Source: Myroides sp. N17-2
GTDB lineage: Bacteria; Bacteroidota; Bacteroidia; Flavobacteriales; Flavobacteriaceae
Direction of reading: 5' to 3'
Assembly: GCF_002286775.1 (NCBI RefSeq)
Contig: NZ_NSGJ01000033.1
Span: forward strand, 1-62,930
DNA: 62,930 nucleotides
A model generated the notes under the pieces. That model was not told the DNA's origin and ran no database searches. It saw nothing but the letters and a program-made list of their open reading frames with translations. Position 1 is the stretch's first letter; every line of letters begins with the position of its first letter. Below, one piece after another: positions 9,389-18,694 of the stretch. The translations under genes were made by a program, and so were the position numbers.

Positions 9389-10375
9389 CTATTTTTTGTA
9401 AACCAATTCTTTCTTTAATTCAATATCATTCGCTAGTCTTGCTGTTCCTGCAGATTCTACAACAGAAGAAAAATGACCATCAACAATTGAAAAAGCACCT
9501 ATAAATGCATACATACTAGGAGTATTTCCACTTCCACGATAATCGTCAGCAAACTTACCAATCATATGATCAGATAAACGCAAACTAACTCCATTGTGGA
9601 TTACGTTAACAACATAACTACTACCTTCTGATTGAGTACATTTTGTAAATAAATCAACATAAACTTTATAAGTACCATCTTTTAGGTCGTTATAGTAAAT
9701 ATTTTCATTTTTCACTCCATCAATAGAACAAGCAGGATTGGAATCAATATCTAACTCAGCTATTTTTCCTTCAGCACCATGAAGCACTCTATCCCCGTAA
9801 TAAATATGATTGTTATCTGCATCAAATAAATGTAAATCTACATCATCCTCCTTATCCCAAGATAAAGAAACTTGCAATTCACCAACACCTGCTGTAACCG
9901 TTTGGAATTCTCTATAGTAAATACGAGTCTGTTCACCATCTGATATTGTTCCTACAATATTTAATCCAAATGAATCTAAATCCAATTTTTGAGAAAAGTT
10001 AAAAACAACTATGTATTTATAATTCCCCAATCTAGTTTGAACTTCTTCAGATGTCTTAAAACTATAATATCCATCATGACCATCTAAAGCAATTAACACT
10101 GATTCTAAAGGTGTAGTACTTGTAAGATTCATTATGGCCTTACCACCATTGATCACAAATTTGTTTACATTTATTTCTGTAATCACATCTCGCTCTCCTG
10201 CAGGTAAATCCCCCCCCTTGAACTTAGCTCCTTCAATATCAAAGAAATCATCCTTTAATGTATTTGGCGCTTGTACTTCTTCGATATTTGGTGATGAATT
10301 ATCATCATTACTACACGATGTAGTACTCAACATAAAACTACCTACTAAGGCAAATAATAAAATTTTCTTTTTCAT
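9389..10375 (-). CDS. Lipoprotein with YfaP/DUF2135-like domain
   Basis: 328 aa. Lipoprotein signal ending TTS-Cys21, then an Asn/Asp-rich linker. About residues 170-265 hold a beta-sandwich with the pattern LSWDKEDDVDLHLFDADN...GTYKVYVDLF, typical of the YfaP/DUF2135 type of domain. The same kind of domain closes the two VIT-VWA proteins at 26427 and 34893, so these three may belong to one surface system. Function unknown. A single gene followed by a long untranslated stretch. Confidence 0.65.
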   Translation of the reverse strand: MKKKILLFALVGSFMLSTTSCSNDDNSSPNIEEVQAPNTLKDDFFDIEGAKFKGGDLPAGERDVITEINVNKFVINGGKAIMNLTSTTPLESVLIALDGHDGYYSFKTSEEVQTRLGNYKYIVVFNFSQKLDLDSFGLNIVGTISDGEQTRIYYREFQTVTAGVGELQVSLSWDKEDDVDLHLFDADNNHIYYGDRVLHGAEGKIAELDIDSNPACSIDGVKNENIYYNDLKDGTYKVYVDLFTKCTQSEGSSYVVNVIHNGVSLRLSDHMIGKFADDYRGSGNTPSMYAFIGAFSIVDGHFSSVVESAGTARLANDIELKKELVYKK

Positions 10376-10464
10376 AACTTTTATTTAATTAACAATAACT
10401 AACTAATAATTAATAATTCTATGCAAACATAAGTCTAATTTAATACAGATAGTAAAATAAACCA

Positions 10465-11007
10465 CTATGGACTGAAAGTCCATAGTTTGTTAAAGCAGAC
10501 TAAAGTCTGCCTGGGTGGAGCAACTTACTCAAGTATAAAGTTACCCTCATTATCATTGGGTTTACGATGATGCTCTAAATATTCATTTAGCATTTCATCA
10601 GTAATATTTCCTGTACTCCAACAACCAAAACCTATCGCCCAAAAGTGACGTCCCCAATACCGTTGTTTCAAAACAGGAAATTCAATTTGTAACTTTCTTG
10701 ATGTACGACCTTTTAGCAACTTGACTATATTACTCAGATTTTGTGAAGGACGATACTCTATGTGTAGATGAATATGATCTTTTGAAACAACTCCTTTTAG
10801 AATTTGAATATCTTCTGCTTCACAAATTTGAATTATTAGACTACGACATCGTATCTGAATATCGCCTTCCAATACTGGATATCGATACTTTGTCGCCCAT
10901 ACTAAATGCGCTGTTAAACGTGAAACACTATGTCCATTTGTGCGTTGGTATACCATATATCAAAGGTAAACATTTTTAGAAGCTGAAAGCTAAATGCACT
11001 AAAGTGC
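10465..11007 (-). mobile_element. IS200/IS605-type element (tnpA only) with subterminal hairpins
   Basis: One Y1 transposase gene flanked by palindromes as expected of IS200-type ends: ctatggact-gaa-agtccatag (10465-10485) and gcagact-aa-agtctgc (10495-10510) beyond its 3' end, and gcact-aa-agtgc (10996-11007) beyond its 5' end. These elements have no terminal inverted repeats and make no target duplication, so the exact tips (about 10455 and 11040) cannot be fixed by eye. Confidence 0.8.
10525..10956 (-). CDS. tnpA: IS200/IS605 family transposase TnpA
   Basis: 143 aa, normal length. The HUH motif is H61-I-H63 after SKD and the probable catalytic tyrosine is Y126 in MLNEYLEHH. It cuts and rejoins single-stranded DNA at the hairpin ends. 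No TnpB/IscB partner is present. The gene appears complete, so the element may still be active. Confidence 0.93.
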   Translation of the reverse strand: MVYQRTNGHSVSRLTAHLVWATKYRYPVLEGDIQIRCRSLIIQICEAEDIQILKGVVSKDHIHLHIEYRPSQNLSNIVKLLKGRTSRKLQIEFPVLKQRYWGRHFWAIGFGCWSTGNITDEMLNEYLEHHRKPNDNEGNFILE

Positions 11008-11040
11008 TTAGTTTTGACTACGGTCTGTGACCAATAAATT

Positions 11041-11432
11041 ATTACTTTTTAGTATATTATATTCAATCAAGTAATACATCTATTGCATTTAATTACCTTT
11101 AAACGTGAATTAATAGATATTGTGAAAAATAAAGAGTCGGTTTTATAATAAAATAAATAATTAAAAGTTAAAAATAAGACAGTATGAGATTAAAGTAAAT
11201 AGTGATAAAAACGATAAAAAAGTCAAATAGACATATCAGCCTAACCTCTTCATTCAGCCACATATTAAACTAATTACTCAATATCCACTAAGAATATTAA
11301 GCAATTACAAACTTATTATAACTAAACATTGTACATTAACTCTAAATATATCTATCTACTTGATTTCATTTCTTCCAACAAAACATTTACTTGTATTCTT
11401 ATAATCTACTGTCATTTATATTATCTTCAGGA
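11041..11432. other. AT-rich gap between IS200 element and membrane protein gene
   Basis: No ORF, repeat or clear terminator was seen in this very AT-rich stretch. Confidence 0.5.
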
Positions 11433-11774
11433 TTAAGACTTCTTTATCAAGCCATTTACTTTCTTATCCAATACATTCCATCCTATAAAGAAACCTACTA
11501 AAAGAATCGTATAGATAACTAGCCATGGAAGAACAGGCGCATTAAGAAAGTTATAAAACATTACAGCAATCAAAAATAAGATAGGATAAATCATCACTAA
11601 GACACAGAATGTTTTTGAGACCAAATTATTCCAATAATAAAGTCCTTTCAAGTCTTTTGACTTAGGTGAACCAAGAGACATAAGTGATGGAACGAACATT
11701 GCTAAACTTCCTAAAAAAGCTAAACTCACTATAATCCACAATACTATTTGCATACGATACTTAATTTTAGACAA
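11433..11774 (-). CDS. Small hypothetical membrane protein
   Basis: 113 aa with three hydrophobic segments (about 9-29, 52-72, 80-101) and a basic C-terminus. No family recognised. Single gene, divergent from the DyP peroxidase gene with a 114-base shared upstream region. Confidence 0.6.
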   Translation of the reverse strand: MSKIKYRMQIVLWIIVSLAFLGSLAMFVPSLMSLGSPKSKDLKGLYYWNNLVSKTFCVLVMIYPILFLIAVMFYNFLNAPVLPWLVIYTILLVGFFIGWNVLDKKVNGLIKKS

Positions 11775-11888
11775 AACTACATAAATATATTATACCTCGT
11801 AGTCCGAATTTAACCATGTAATCCTTCTGTTTTAGCTGAAAAAATAAATACCTTTACAAGACTTACATTAACTATTAAAACAAATAAA

Positions 11889-12827
11889 ATGAGTCAAAAA
11901 CCACAGAATGTTACTGATTATCCGAATAACAACACTATTTTTTCGGTTTGGAAGTTTAAAGAGGGAGCTGAGATTAAAGAAGCTTTCGAAGCTTTATGTG
12001 GATTAGTAAAGAATCTTAATAGTTCATTTAAAGTTCGCGTGACAGAAGGCCCTACGAGTTGTATACTTGGAATTAGTCACGACGCTTGGTTAAAGCTTGG
12101 TCTTCCTACTCCACTGCCTAAAGAGCTAGTTCCTTTTAAAGAGATAAAAGGAGATAAACATACTGCTGTAGCTACTGATGCAGACCTACACTTACACCTA
12201 AGTGCTGTTAACTCTGCGATATGCTATGATATGGCGATGGCAATCTCTAAAGTACTACTTCCCGTAGCTGAGTGTACCGATGAAGTACAAGGGTTTAAGT
12301 ATTGGGATGGACGTGCGATTATCGGTTTTGTTGATGGTACGGAGAACCCTAATGGGGAGGACAGAAACTACTTCGGTATCGTAGGTGATAGCGAGCCTAA
12401 CTATAAAGGTGGTAGCTACTTATTTGTACAGAAGTACATCCACTTTATGAAAGATTGGGATAACCTATCTGTGGAAGAACAAGAGAAAATAATGGGACGT
12501 TATAAAGCAACAGATATCGAAATGGAAGAACATAAGAAGCCTTCTAATGCACATACAGCTCTAACGGCTATCGAAGATGAAGATGGCAATGAACTAAAGA
12601 TTATCAGAGCTAATATGCCTTATGCTAACCCTTCTAAAGGACAGGCAGGGACGTACTTCATCTCATACGCATCAACGTTCAGTACAACAGAGAAGATGCT
12701 TAAAAACATGTTTATAGGCGAACCTGTGGGGAACTATGACAGAATACTAGACTTTAGTAAAGCGATATCAGGTACTTTATTCTTCGCTCCCTCACTAGAT
12801 ATATTAGATGATTATTCAGCAGAATAA
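11889..12827 (+). CDS. DyP-type haem peroxidase
   Basis: 312 aa, no signal peptide, so cytoplasmic or encapsulated. The hallmark GFVDGTENP (about 139-147) carries the catalytic Asp of DyP peroxidases, and His in KPSNAHT (about residue 220) is the probable proximal haem ligand. It uses H2O2 to oxidise dyes or other bulky substrates; the natural substrate is unknown. No encapsulin gene is adjacent. A strong terminator follows directly. Confidence 0.93.
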   Translation: MSQKPQNVTDYPNNNTIFSVWKFKEGAEIKEAFEALCGLVKNLNSSFKVRVTEGPTSCILGISHDAWLKLGLPTPLPKELVPFKEIKGDKHTAVATDADLHLHLSAVNSAICYDMAMAISKVLLPVAECTDEVQGFKYWDGRAIIGFVDGTENPNGEDRNYFGIVGDSEPNYKGGSYLFVQKYIHFMKDWDNLSVEEQEKIMGRYKATDIEMEEHKKPSNAHTALTAIEDEDGNELKIIRANMPYANPSKGQAGTYFISYASTFSTTEKMLKNMFIGEPVGNYDRILDFSKAISGTLFFAPSLDILDDYSAE

Positions 12828-12839
12828 GATAAAAAGAAT

Positions 12840-12880
12840 AAAAGCTCCTTCGAGGAGCTTTTATTCTTTTTATGTTTTTT
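12840..12880 (+). terminator. Terminator after DyP peroxidase
   Basis: Perfect stem aaaagctcc/ggagctttt with a TTCGA loop (12840-12862), followed by a T-rich run. Confidence 0.85.
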
Positions 12881-12946
12881 TGTGATTTTGTTGTTTTGGT
12901 TTTTTGTAAAGTGAAATAATCTTTCAAAGTACAGTTCCACAAAATC

Positions 12947-13018
12947 ACGACTTAACAAAAAAACAACATCACGACTTAACGACATCACATCATCACGACT
13001 CAACAACATCACGGCTAA
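12947..13018 (+). repeat. acatcac/acgac low-complexity leader repeat
   Basis: Repeated acgacttaac, acaacatcac and gacatcacatcatcacgac units upstream of the gene at 13083. Related sequence stands at 15497-15533, 20942-21054 and 46781-46885. Confidence 0.7.
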
Positions 13019-13082
13019 AAATCAAACACATAAATGAAATTATCATTATATTTGATAGCATTGAAAAATTAAATCAGATAAT

Positions 13083-13982
13083 ATGGCAATAGAAATAGCT
13101 ATAAAACAGAAGGGTTTCTTTAAGAAAAAGATAACTCTAAGTATGATTAAAAGCCTCTTAGATAGTCACACTATTCTAGGAGAAAGAGATAGTAACTCTG
13201 CTTATGTCTTTTACGAATTAGATAGTGATAATATCGATGATATAAACATTGTCGTCCAAAATCCTAATCACTTAGGTCGTGGTTTTATGGTCCGCAAAAA
13301 AAGTAAAGACATAGAAGTAATCTTAAATGTACCATGTACTGATCAAGATGTTCTTGACTTCTTTGATTTTGTTTCTAAAACATGTACGTTCTTTAAGGTA
13401 AACTCTTTTACTATGGATCTAGAGAGACAAGTAAAACTAAAAGAACTCCCTACTCTAACACAAGACATCTCTGATTGGAATAAAGACTATCTATATCAGC
13501 AAGTACAAGACTTACATCAGAATGAACATATATTTATTGTTTTTGCTGTTAAAAACCCAATTCATATACCTGCTAATATCTTAGCACAATGGAGTCAAGA
13601 AAACATCACCGACTTAGAAAGAGTCTTCTCTACCTATCTTCAAAATAAACAACAAGAAGATTTGTATTACATGAAGCCTTCCTTCTTTCAAAAAGGAGAT
13701 AAAATACGAGGGGCATATAGTCTAACAGAAACGGTAGATAGCATCATACCTAAAGAAGCTTTTATTCCTCCTATAACATCGGGGTTGCCTGATGGAGTTG
13801 CTCCTAACGAATGGACTGTCGGCTTGGTTCGCTTTAAAGGTAAAACAGATGCAGATATTGATCACTTGCCATATGAAGTTTTCTTAGATAAAATAAGCCA
13901 TCTAAAACTAGAAGAATACGATGATCTCCATTGGATACTTAGAAATCCTACTAAAGAGTTCTTAGAAGGGCTATTAAAGTAA
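13083..13982 (+). CDS. DUF4299-like hypothetical protein
   Basis: 299 aa, soluble, no signal peptide. The N-terminus (IAIKQKGFFKKKITLSMIK) and overall layout recall the DUF4299 family of Firmicutes and Bacteroidetes; no catalytic motif is visible. Monocistronic. Its last six bases and stop codon are part of a 20-bp unit that is repeated three times exactly (13971-14030). Function unknown. Confidence 0.6.
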   Translation: MAIEIAIKQKGFFKKKITLSMIKSLLDSHTILGERDSNSAYVFYELDSDNIDDINIVVQNPNHLGRGFMVRKKSKDIEVILNVPCTDQDVLDFFDFVSKTCTFFKVNSFTMDLERQVKLKELPTLTQDISDWNKDYLYQQVQDLHQNEHIFIVFAVKNPIHIPANILAQWSQENITDLERVFSTYLQNKQQEDLYYMKPSFFQKGDKIRGAYSLTETVDSIIPKEAFIPPITSGLPDGVAPNEWTVGLVRFKGKTDADIDHLPYEVFLDKISHLKLEEYDDLHWILRNPTKEFLEGLLK

Positions 13983-14030
13983 TTGTATTACTATTAAAGT
14001 AATTGTATTACTATTAAAGTAATTGTATTA
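13971..14030 (+). repeat. 20-bp tandem repeat x3 including a stop codon
   Basis: Three identical 20-bp units starting ctattaaagtaattgtatta at 13971, 13991 and 14011, then five further matching bases. The first unit contains the last two sense codons and the stop of the preceding gene, so the repeats arose by duplication of its 3' end. Confidence 0.95.
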
Positions 14031-14047
14031 CTATTCAATATAACAAT

Positions 14048-14082
14048 AAAAAAGCCTCACTTATCTTAGTGAGGCTTTTATT
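14048..14082. terminator. Bidirectional terminator
   Basis: Stem aaagcctcac/gtgaggcttt with A- and T-runs on both sides, serving the convergent genes at 13083 and 14085. Confidence 0.85.
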
Positions 14083-14084
14083 GT

Positions 14085-14774
14085 TTATAAGGATGTAGCC
14101 GCTTCTATGATTAAAGCTACTACTTCTACAGGCTTAGATAATAAAGAAGCATGACTCGCATCTAATGTTACTATCTTTTTAGGATTCATACGCTCTGCCA
14201 TCTCTTTTTGTGTTTCTGGAGGTAGCATATTATCTTGGTTAGATAGTTGATACCAACTAGGCTTAGTTCTCCAAGCTGGCTCTCCACTTTCTGCACCGAA
14301 ACACTGACCATGAGTAGGCTTTTGGGCAAATGATAACGCCATCGCTTTATCTGCAGATATATCTGCACAGAATGCCTGATGATATCCTTCATATTTAATC
14401 CAAAAAAATCCATTTGCATCGGGATAAATACTCTCTCCTCCTGAAGCAGTTCTACGTCCTAAAAGCATCCCTAGATTCTCCCCTTTGTCTGGAGCAAATG
14501 CCGCAATGTACACTAACCCTAATACCTTTGGGTTATTACCCACATTAGAGATAACTGACCCTCCATAAGAGTGCCCTACTAATAAGACTTTCCCCTCTTG
14601 AGCTTCTATTAATTGAGTTGTTCTTAATATATCATCACTTAGTGAAGTCAATGGATTCTGAACACTTCTTACTTTATAACCAGCTTTTACTAATAACGGA
14701 ATTACAGCTTCCCAATGTGAACCATCTCCCCACGCTCCGTGAACTAGAACAATCGTTAAATCTTTTGCTTCCAT
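14085..14774 (-). CDS. Alpha/beta-fold hydrolase
   Basis: 229 aa. Oxyanion loop HGAWGDGSHW (about 12-21), nucleophile elbow GHSYGG (Ser about residue 69), acid in the strand before NMLPPE, and catalytic His in DASHAS near the end. This is the compact esterase type often found beside redox-stress regulators; substrate unknown. A Crp/Fnr gene lies 68 bases upstream on the same strand and may control it. Confidence 0.85.
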   Translation of the reverse strand: MEAKDLTIVLVHGAWGDGSHWEAVIPLLVKAGYKVRSVQNPLTSLSDDILRTTQLIEAQEGKVLLVGHSYGGSVISNVGNNPKVLGLVYIAAFAPDKGENLGMLLGRRTASGGESIYPDANGFFWIKYEGYHQAFCADISADKAMALSFAQKPTHGQCFGAESGEPAWRTKPSWYQLSNQDNMLPPETQKEMAERMNPKKIVTLDASHASLLSKPVEVVALIIEAATSL

Positions 14775-14842
14775 AAGTTTATCATATAAAATATTACGAG
14801 TATAAAATTAATGATTCTATAGGCTAATTTTGTTATCTTAAG

Positions 14843-15418
14843 TTAACTCTCCGAAATTCTTTTCTTTATTCTACTCAGTGATTCTTTAGTTATCCCAAGA
14901 TAACTAGCGATATGTTTATGACTGATTTTTTCAAAGATAAGAGGGTTCTCCTCCATCAGATTTACGTACCTCTTCTCAGGACTATTATAGAGTAGATCTA
15001 CGATGCGCTGTCTAGACTTAAGGTATAATCCCTCAACCATTTTTAATCTGTAGTCCATCCAATAAGCATCGCTCTGGTAGAGACGAAACAAATCATCTTT
15101 ATGTAACAAAAAGATATCAGTCGTTTCTAATGCTTGAATATTAAGAATCGTCTTCTTATCGTTTAGTATCCCCTCATAATCAGTAACGCAGTTCCCATCG
15201 AAGAAAAACACATAATTAACTTCCTGTCCCTCTTCATTAGTGATATACATTCGCAAGGTACCTTTTTGAATAAAACCAATGTACTCACACCGTTCTCCTT
15301 CCTCTAATAACAATTGTCCTTTCTTATACATTCGCTTCTCTAACAGAGAGAAAAAATGTTCAAAATAAGGCTGTTCTACCTTAAATAATTGGTTATACTC
15401 TTGAAAGCTTTCTGACAT
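14843..15418 (-). CDS. Crp/Fnr family transcription regulator
   Basis: 191 aa. Cyclic-nucleotide-binding-like domain (about 20-125) and a C-terminal helix-turn-helix, HKHIASYLGITKESLSRI (about 166-183). This Bacteroidetes type usually acts on an adjacent gene; here the alpha/beta hydrolase 68 bases downstream is the likely target. Confidence 0.85.
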   Translation of the reverse strand: MSESFQEYNQLFKVEQPYFEHFFSLLEKRMYKKGQLLLEEGERCEYIGFIQKGTLRMYITNEEGQEVNYVFFFDGNCVTDYEGILNDKKTILNIQALETTDIFLLHKDDLFRLYQSDAYWMDYRLKMVEGLYLKSRQRIVDLLYNSPEKRYVNLMEENPLIFEKISHKHIASYLGITKESLSRIKKRISES

Positions 15419-15530
15419 CTCTTTTCTTTTAAAAAACGCTGTTATTACTGTAAAAATACAGTTTTTAGCTTATAAAAAATCAATTGTGAGACTTCTTTTT
15501 CGACTCAACGACATCACATCATCAACAACC

Positions 15531-16274
15531 TCAAAACTCCTCAGGATCGTGATATCCATACACATTTACACTTGAGTGTTCTATCATAAATCGTTTGATC
15601 ACCTCTAATGACACTATTCTTAAATCATTATTATCCGCTCTAGCGCTCGTTAACTGATGTATAGGGTGATTAGGGTTAGTTAGTTCTTCTCTTAGATAAT
15701 AAGCATCACCTACATATAGCCACCATTGCTGCTGTGCATAGTACACCACCCCAGAGTGACCTAAAGTATGTCCGGGTAAAGGAGTCAAGTAGACCTCTAC
15801 TCCTACTATATCAAGCTTTACCACTTTTAACCTATTCCATAGTTCAGTATAATCAGCATATTTAACTAATTCAGAATCCGTAGGAAGCAGTGTTCTCACG
15901 TATCTAGGATTACCCGATAGATAGTTATCATATTCTGTTTTACTCAGGTGTACTCGTGCGTTAGGGAAGTCAATTATTCCTCCGATATGGTCACAGTCTA
16001 AGTGAGACAATATGATATCTGTTACGTGGCTTGGGTCTAACCCCAGTTTTCTGATTTGCTCCACAGCAATGCTATTTGCATCTAATCTAAACCCTACTGC
16101 CTCTACTAATTCAGGCGCTAATCTAGACTGTGCTAAATCACAGTCTCGTAGCCCTACTCCTGTATCTATCAGTATTAATCGATCCTCTACCTCTAATAAA
16201 GTACAATGCCCTATAGCGATATCACCTGTAGGAGCGTGAATCTCTAAGCAATTTAAATGGTGTATTCTTGTCAT
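15531..16274 (-). CDS. Metallo-beta-lactamase fold hydrolase, lactonase-like
   Basis: 247 aa, no signal peptide. Metal site SHLDCDHIGG (H-x-D-x-D-H form, about 91-100), further His in PGHTLGH (about 165-171), bridging Asp in YVGDAYY and a late His in YGYHDPEEF. The arrangement is that of N-acyl-homoserine-lactone lactonases and related MBL enzymes. Lactone hydrolysis is plausible but substrate is unproven. Confidence 0.8.
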   Translation of the reverse strand: MTRIHHLNCLEIHAPTGDIAIGHCTLLEVEDRLILIDTGVGLRDCDLAQSRLAPELVEAVGFRLDANSIAVEQIRKLGLDPSHVTDIILSHLDCDHIGGIIDFPNARVHLSKTEYDNYLSGNPRYVRTLLPTDSELVKYADYTELWNRLKVVKLDIVGVEVYLTPLPGHTLGHSGVVYYAQQQWWLYVGDAYYLREELTNPNHPIHQLTSARADNNDLRIVSLEVIKRFMIEHSSVNVYGYHDPEEF

Positions 16275-16355
16275 AATTATATCTCTTTGTTAAGAAAACA
16301 AAACTCACTATTCTAAAGTCTTGAAAATAGAATTATAACGACAAACTACTTTAAT

Positions 16356-16506
16356 CTTAAATCTGCAGATAACGTTTAAACGAGAATCAATTGTACAAAA
16401 CAGAGTAATATTAGTGATTAAAGCACACTGTAGTGTGGTTTAAGAGCTAATTGAAGCTATGTAAAGTAGAATTTATTCGTAGTAAATGGTAGTTGCAGAT
16501 CTAAGG
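16356..16506 (+). mobile_element. Foldback mobile element copy A
   Basis: 151 bp, starting cttaaatctgcag and ending gatctaagg, flanked on both sides by TTAAT (16351-16355 and 16507-16511), a 5-bp target duplication. Internal stem cacact-gt-agtgtg. It lies at the 3' end of the AraC gene and supplies its last codons and stop. Confidence 0.88.
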
Positions 16507-17342
16507 TTAATCTCTATAATGCGAAAAGGTGTGTGAATATCCGTATTCGATGTTTCTAGATATTTACTATGTTTAATGAAGCCCAAAGGACTCTCTCCTA
16601 CAAATAGCTTAAACTCTCTGCCGAAATGAGATTGGTCAGCATAGCCTAAGTCATAAGCAAGTTGAGTTAACGATATCTCTCTTCCCTGTTGCATACTATG
16701 TAATGCCTTTTGAAAGCGGACAATGCGACTATAGGTATACGCATCTATGCCCACTTGTTCTTTAAAGTGTCGCTGAAAAGTACGTTGAGACATTCCGATT
16801 TTACTTGCAAGTACTGCTGTATCTACTAAATAAGTAGTTTGTCTGATTTGTGTTATAGCATAATCTAGTGCGGCCTCTGTAGATGATTCTTTTACCTTGC
16901 CTAAGAGATAATGTTCTATAAGTGAGATTGCTTCATGTATTGACTCACTGTCTTGCATCTGTCTAATAAGAGAATAAGGTAATAAGGCTACCGCATCGAC
17001 CAAGGTATTGGTCAACTCAGTTGCATTCACTCCAAAAACCTTCTTAAATACTGTAGGATGAAAGTCTACTCCTAATAGGGTTGCCTCTGCTGTAAAGTGA
17101 TTCAGACAGGGCGAATCACTCTTCTGTCCATAGATAAACGCCTTAGGTAATACACGATGGTCAGCGCTGTTTAATAAAAGGGATTGGTTTTGAAACAATT
17201 GAATGATTAACCCTGTATTCCCTGAGGCGATAATGCGGTAAAAGGATTGTTCATTATGCCCCATAGAAAGCACTTCACCAATCCAAAAACGACTGATGAC
17301 TCCCCTTAACTCTTTTCTTGGTTGGATATAGTTGACTTGCAT
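16473..17342 (-). CDS. AraC family regulator with element-derived C-terminus
   Basis: 289 aa. N-terminal sensor part with a PRKELRGVISRFW start typical of DUF6597-type AraC proteins, and two C-terminal helix-turn-helix motifs (about 175-270; SQRTFQRHFKEQVG and YADQSHFGREFKLFVG). The final residues INLRSATTIYYE are encoded by mobile element A; without it the frame would read on as IKVVCRYNSIFKTLE and stop, so the C-terminus has been exchanged outside the DNA-binding domain. Probably still functional. Confidence 0.85.
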   Translation of the reverse strand: MQVNYIQPRKELRGVISRFWIGEVLSMGHNEQSFYRIIASGNTGLIIQLFQNQSLLLNSADHRVLPKAFIYGQKSDSPCLNHFTAEATLLGVDFHPTVFKKVFGVNATELTNTLVDAVALLPYSLIRQMQDSESIHEAISLIEHYLLGKVKESSTEAALDYAITQIRQTTYLVDTAVLASKIGMSQRTFQRHFKEQVGIDAYTYSRIVRFQKALHSMQQGREISLTQLAYDLGYADQSHFGREFKLFVGESPLGFIKHSKYLETSNTDIHTPFRIIEINLRSATTIYYE

Positions 17343-17356
17343 AACCTGTTACTAAA

Positions 17357-17521
17357 CTATTGTTTCTCACCACTTCGATAAATCACATAAGCTCCTATAA
17401 TAATACCGATAAAGGCAAGTAACACAAACATCTCTTGTGGCAACTCACCATTGAGTCCTCCTATGGAAATACTTAGAAAAACAACAGCAACTATAATTAT
17501 TCCCCATCCTAACAACTTCAT
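17357..17521 (-). CDS. Small two-helix membrane protein
   Basis: 54 aa starting MKLLGWGIII, with two hydrophobic segments (about 4-22 and 30-48) joined by GGLNGELPQE and ending YRSGEKQ. It ends 14 bases before the AraC start and is probably co-transcribed with it. No family recognised. The coding look comes from a clean start, two regular membrane helices and a charged tail. Confidence 0.6.
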   Translation of the reverse strand: MKLLGWGIIIVAVVFLSISIGGLNGELPQEMFVLLAFIGIIIGAYVIYRSGEKQ

Positions 17522-17773
17522 AGCTAATCTATTTTAGATAGGTAAAGATAATTATTTTGTTTTTTATAGGAGAGTATTCAATATCATACCTTTTCTTCTT
17601 TTTACAAATCAAGTAAATATTCACCAAAAACAACTATTTCGCAATAGTTCATACACAATATGTGTTGTTTAGCAAAAAAACACGTAATATGCTAATTTTT
17701 AACTAATTAATTACTCAAACGGCACTAATATTGCGTATCTTATATATATTTAATTCCCTAAAGATCAGGTGCT

Positions 17774-18355
17774 ATGATACACAATCCTATTTTACTTAAA
17801 CTAGAGGAGATAAATATAAATCTAAGTCCGGAAGAACTAAAAACAATGCTAGATGCCTTTACTATTGAGCATCTAGAAAAAGGAGAGTTCTTTCTAAAAC
17901 AAGGTGATCAAAATGAGACTATTGGTTTTTTAACTAAAGGCTCCTTATATGCCTATTCTATTGATAAAGATGGTTATCAGAAGGTCAATAATTTCTACTA
18001 TCCTGTCGAAAATGCAATCCTCTTTAATTACGACTGCTATTATCACAAGAAACCTTCAACTTTATACATTGAATGTTATACACCGTGCGTTTTTTATGCC
18101 ATTACACGTTCTAAAATAATAGATCTATGCAATGAATTCGCCCCTTTACTTAAACTTGAAGAAGAAGTTCTAAAAACAAACTTACAAATGGCAGTTCAAA
18201 AAGCAAATATCTTACAGAGCGATTCTAATGTAGATAAGGTAAAAATACTACAACAATATTATACGCAAGTGTTTTCTTATTTTCCTTATTCCTACATCGC
18301 ATCTTATTTAGGTATTCACCGCAATACCTTTAATAGAATATTTAAACAAATATAA
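17774..18355 (+). CDS. Crp/Fnr family transcription regulator
   Basis: 193 aa. Cyclic-nucleotide-binding-like domain (about 20-125) and helix-turn-helix YIASYLGIHRNTFNRIF near the end. The only plus-strand regulator of this set; no clear target is adjacent, since both flanks are non-coding or oppositely oriented. Confidence 0.8.
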   Translation: MIHNPILLKLEEININLSPEELKTMLDAFTIEHLEKGEFFLKQGDQNETIGFLTKGSLYAYSIDKDGYQKVNNFYYPVENAILFNYDCYYHKKPSTLYIECYTPCVFYAITRSKIIDLCNEFAPLLKLEEEVLKTNLQMAVQKANILQSDSNVDKVKILQQYYTQVFSYFPYSYIASYLGIHRNTFNRIFKQI

Positions 18356-18694
18356 TTTTTGCACTATTTAGTGCATTGCAACAATCTTATAGTCAATACA
18401 TTTGTATTAGTTAAAACAACACAAATTAATAACAACAACAATAATAATAAAATACTGTTTTTTCTGGGTAATTCCTTTAAAAGCATTTTAAAATTTAAAA
18501 CAAGATTGTTCCGACAAACAATCTTTTAGACCTATGTTAACAGAAAAAAAACAATTGTTGTTCTTAACTCGAAGGTTAACATCGCCCCATTTCAAAAAAA
18601 GAACTAGTTGTTTACTCAGCTAGTTCTTTTGCTTTTAAAACAAAAAACCGACATCGCTTTCGCAACATCGGCTTTATTCATCTACTTTATTTTT
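18356..18694. other. Intergenic region with two terminators
   Basis: AT-rich gap between convergent genes; holds hairpins 18594-18630 (aaagaactag/ctagttcttt) and 18643-18677. No ORF seen. Confidence 0.6.
18643..18677 (-). terminator. Terminator with GAAA tetraloop
   Basis: On the minus strand CCGATGTTGC-GAAA-GCGATGTCGG forms a continuous 10-bp stem with three G-U pairs, followed by a T-run. It terminates the gene at 18695. Confidence 0.8.

Noticed and set aside
16440..16455. Sequence like a CRISPR type II-A repeat (gttttagagcta) in the foldback elements
   Set aside because: Copies are dispersed single elements of 152 bp with target duplications; no spacers, array or cas genes are present.
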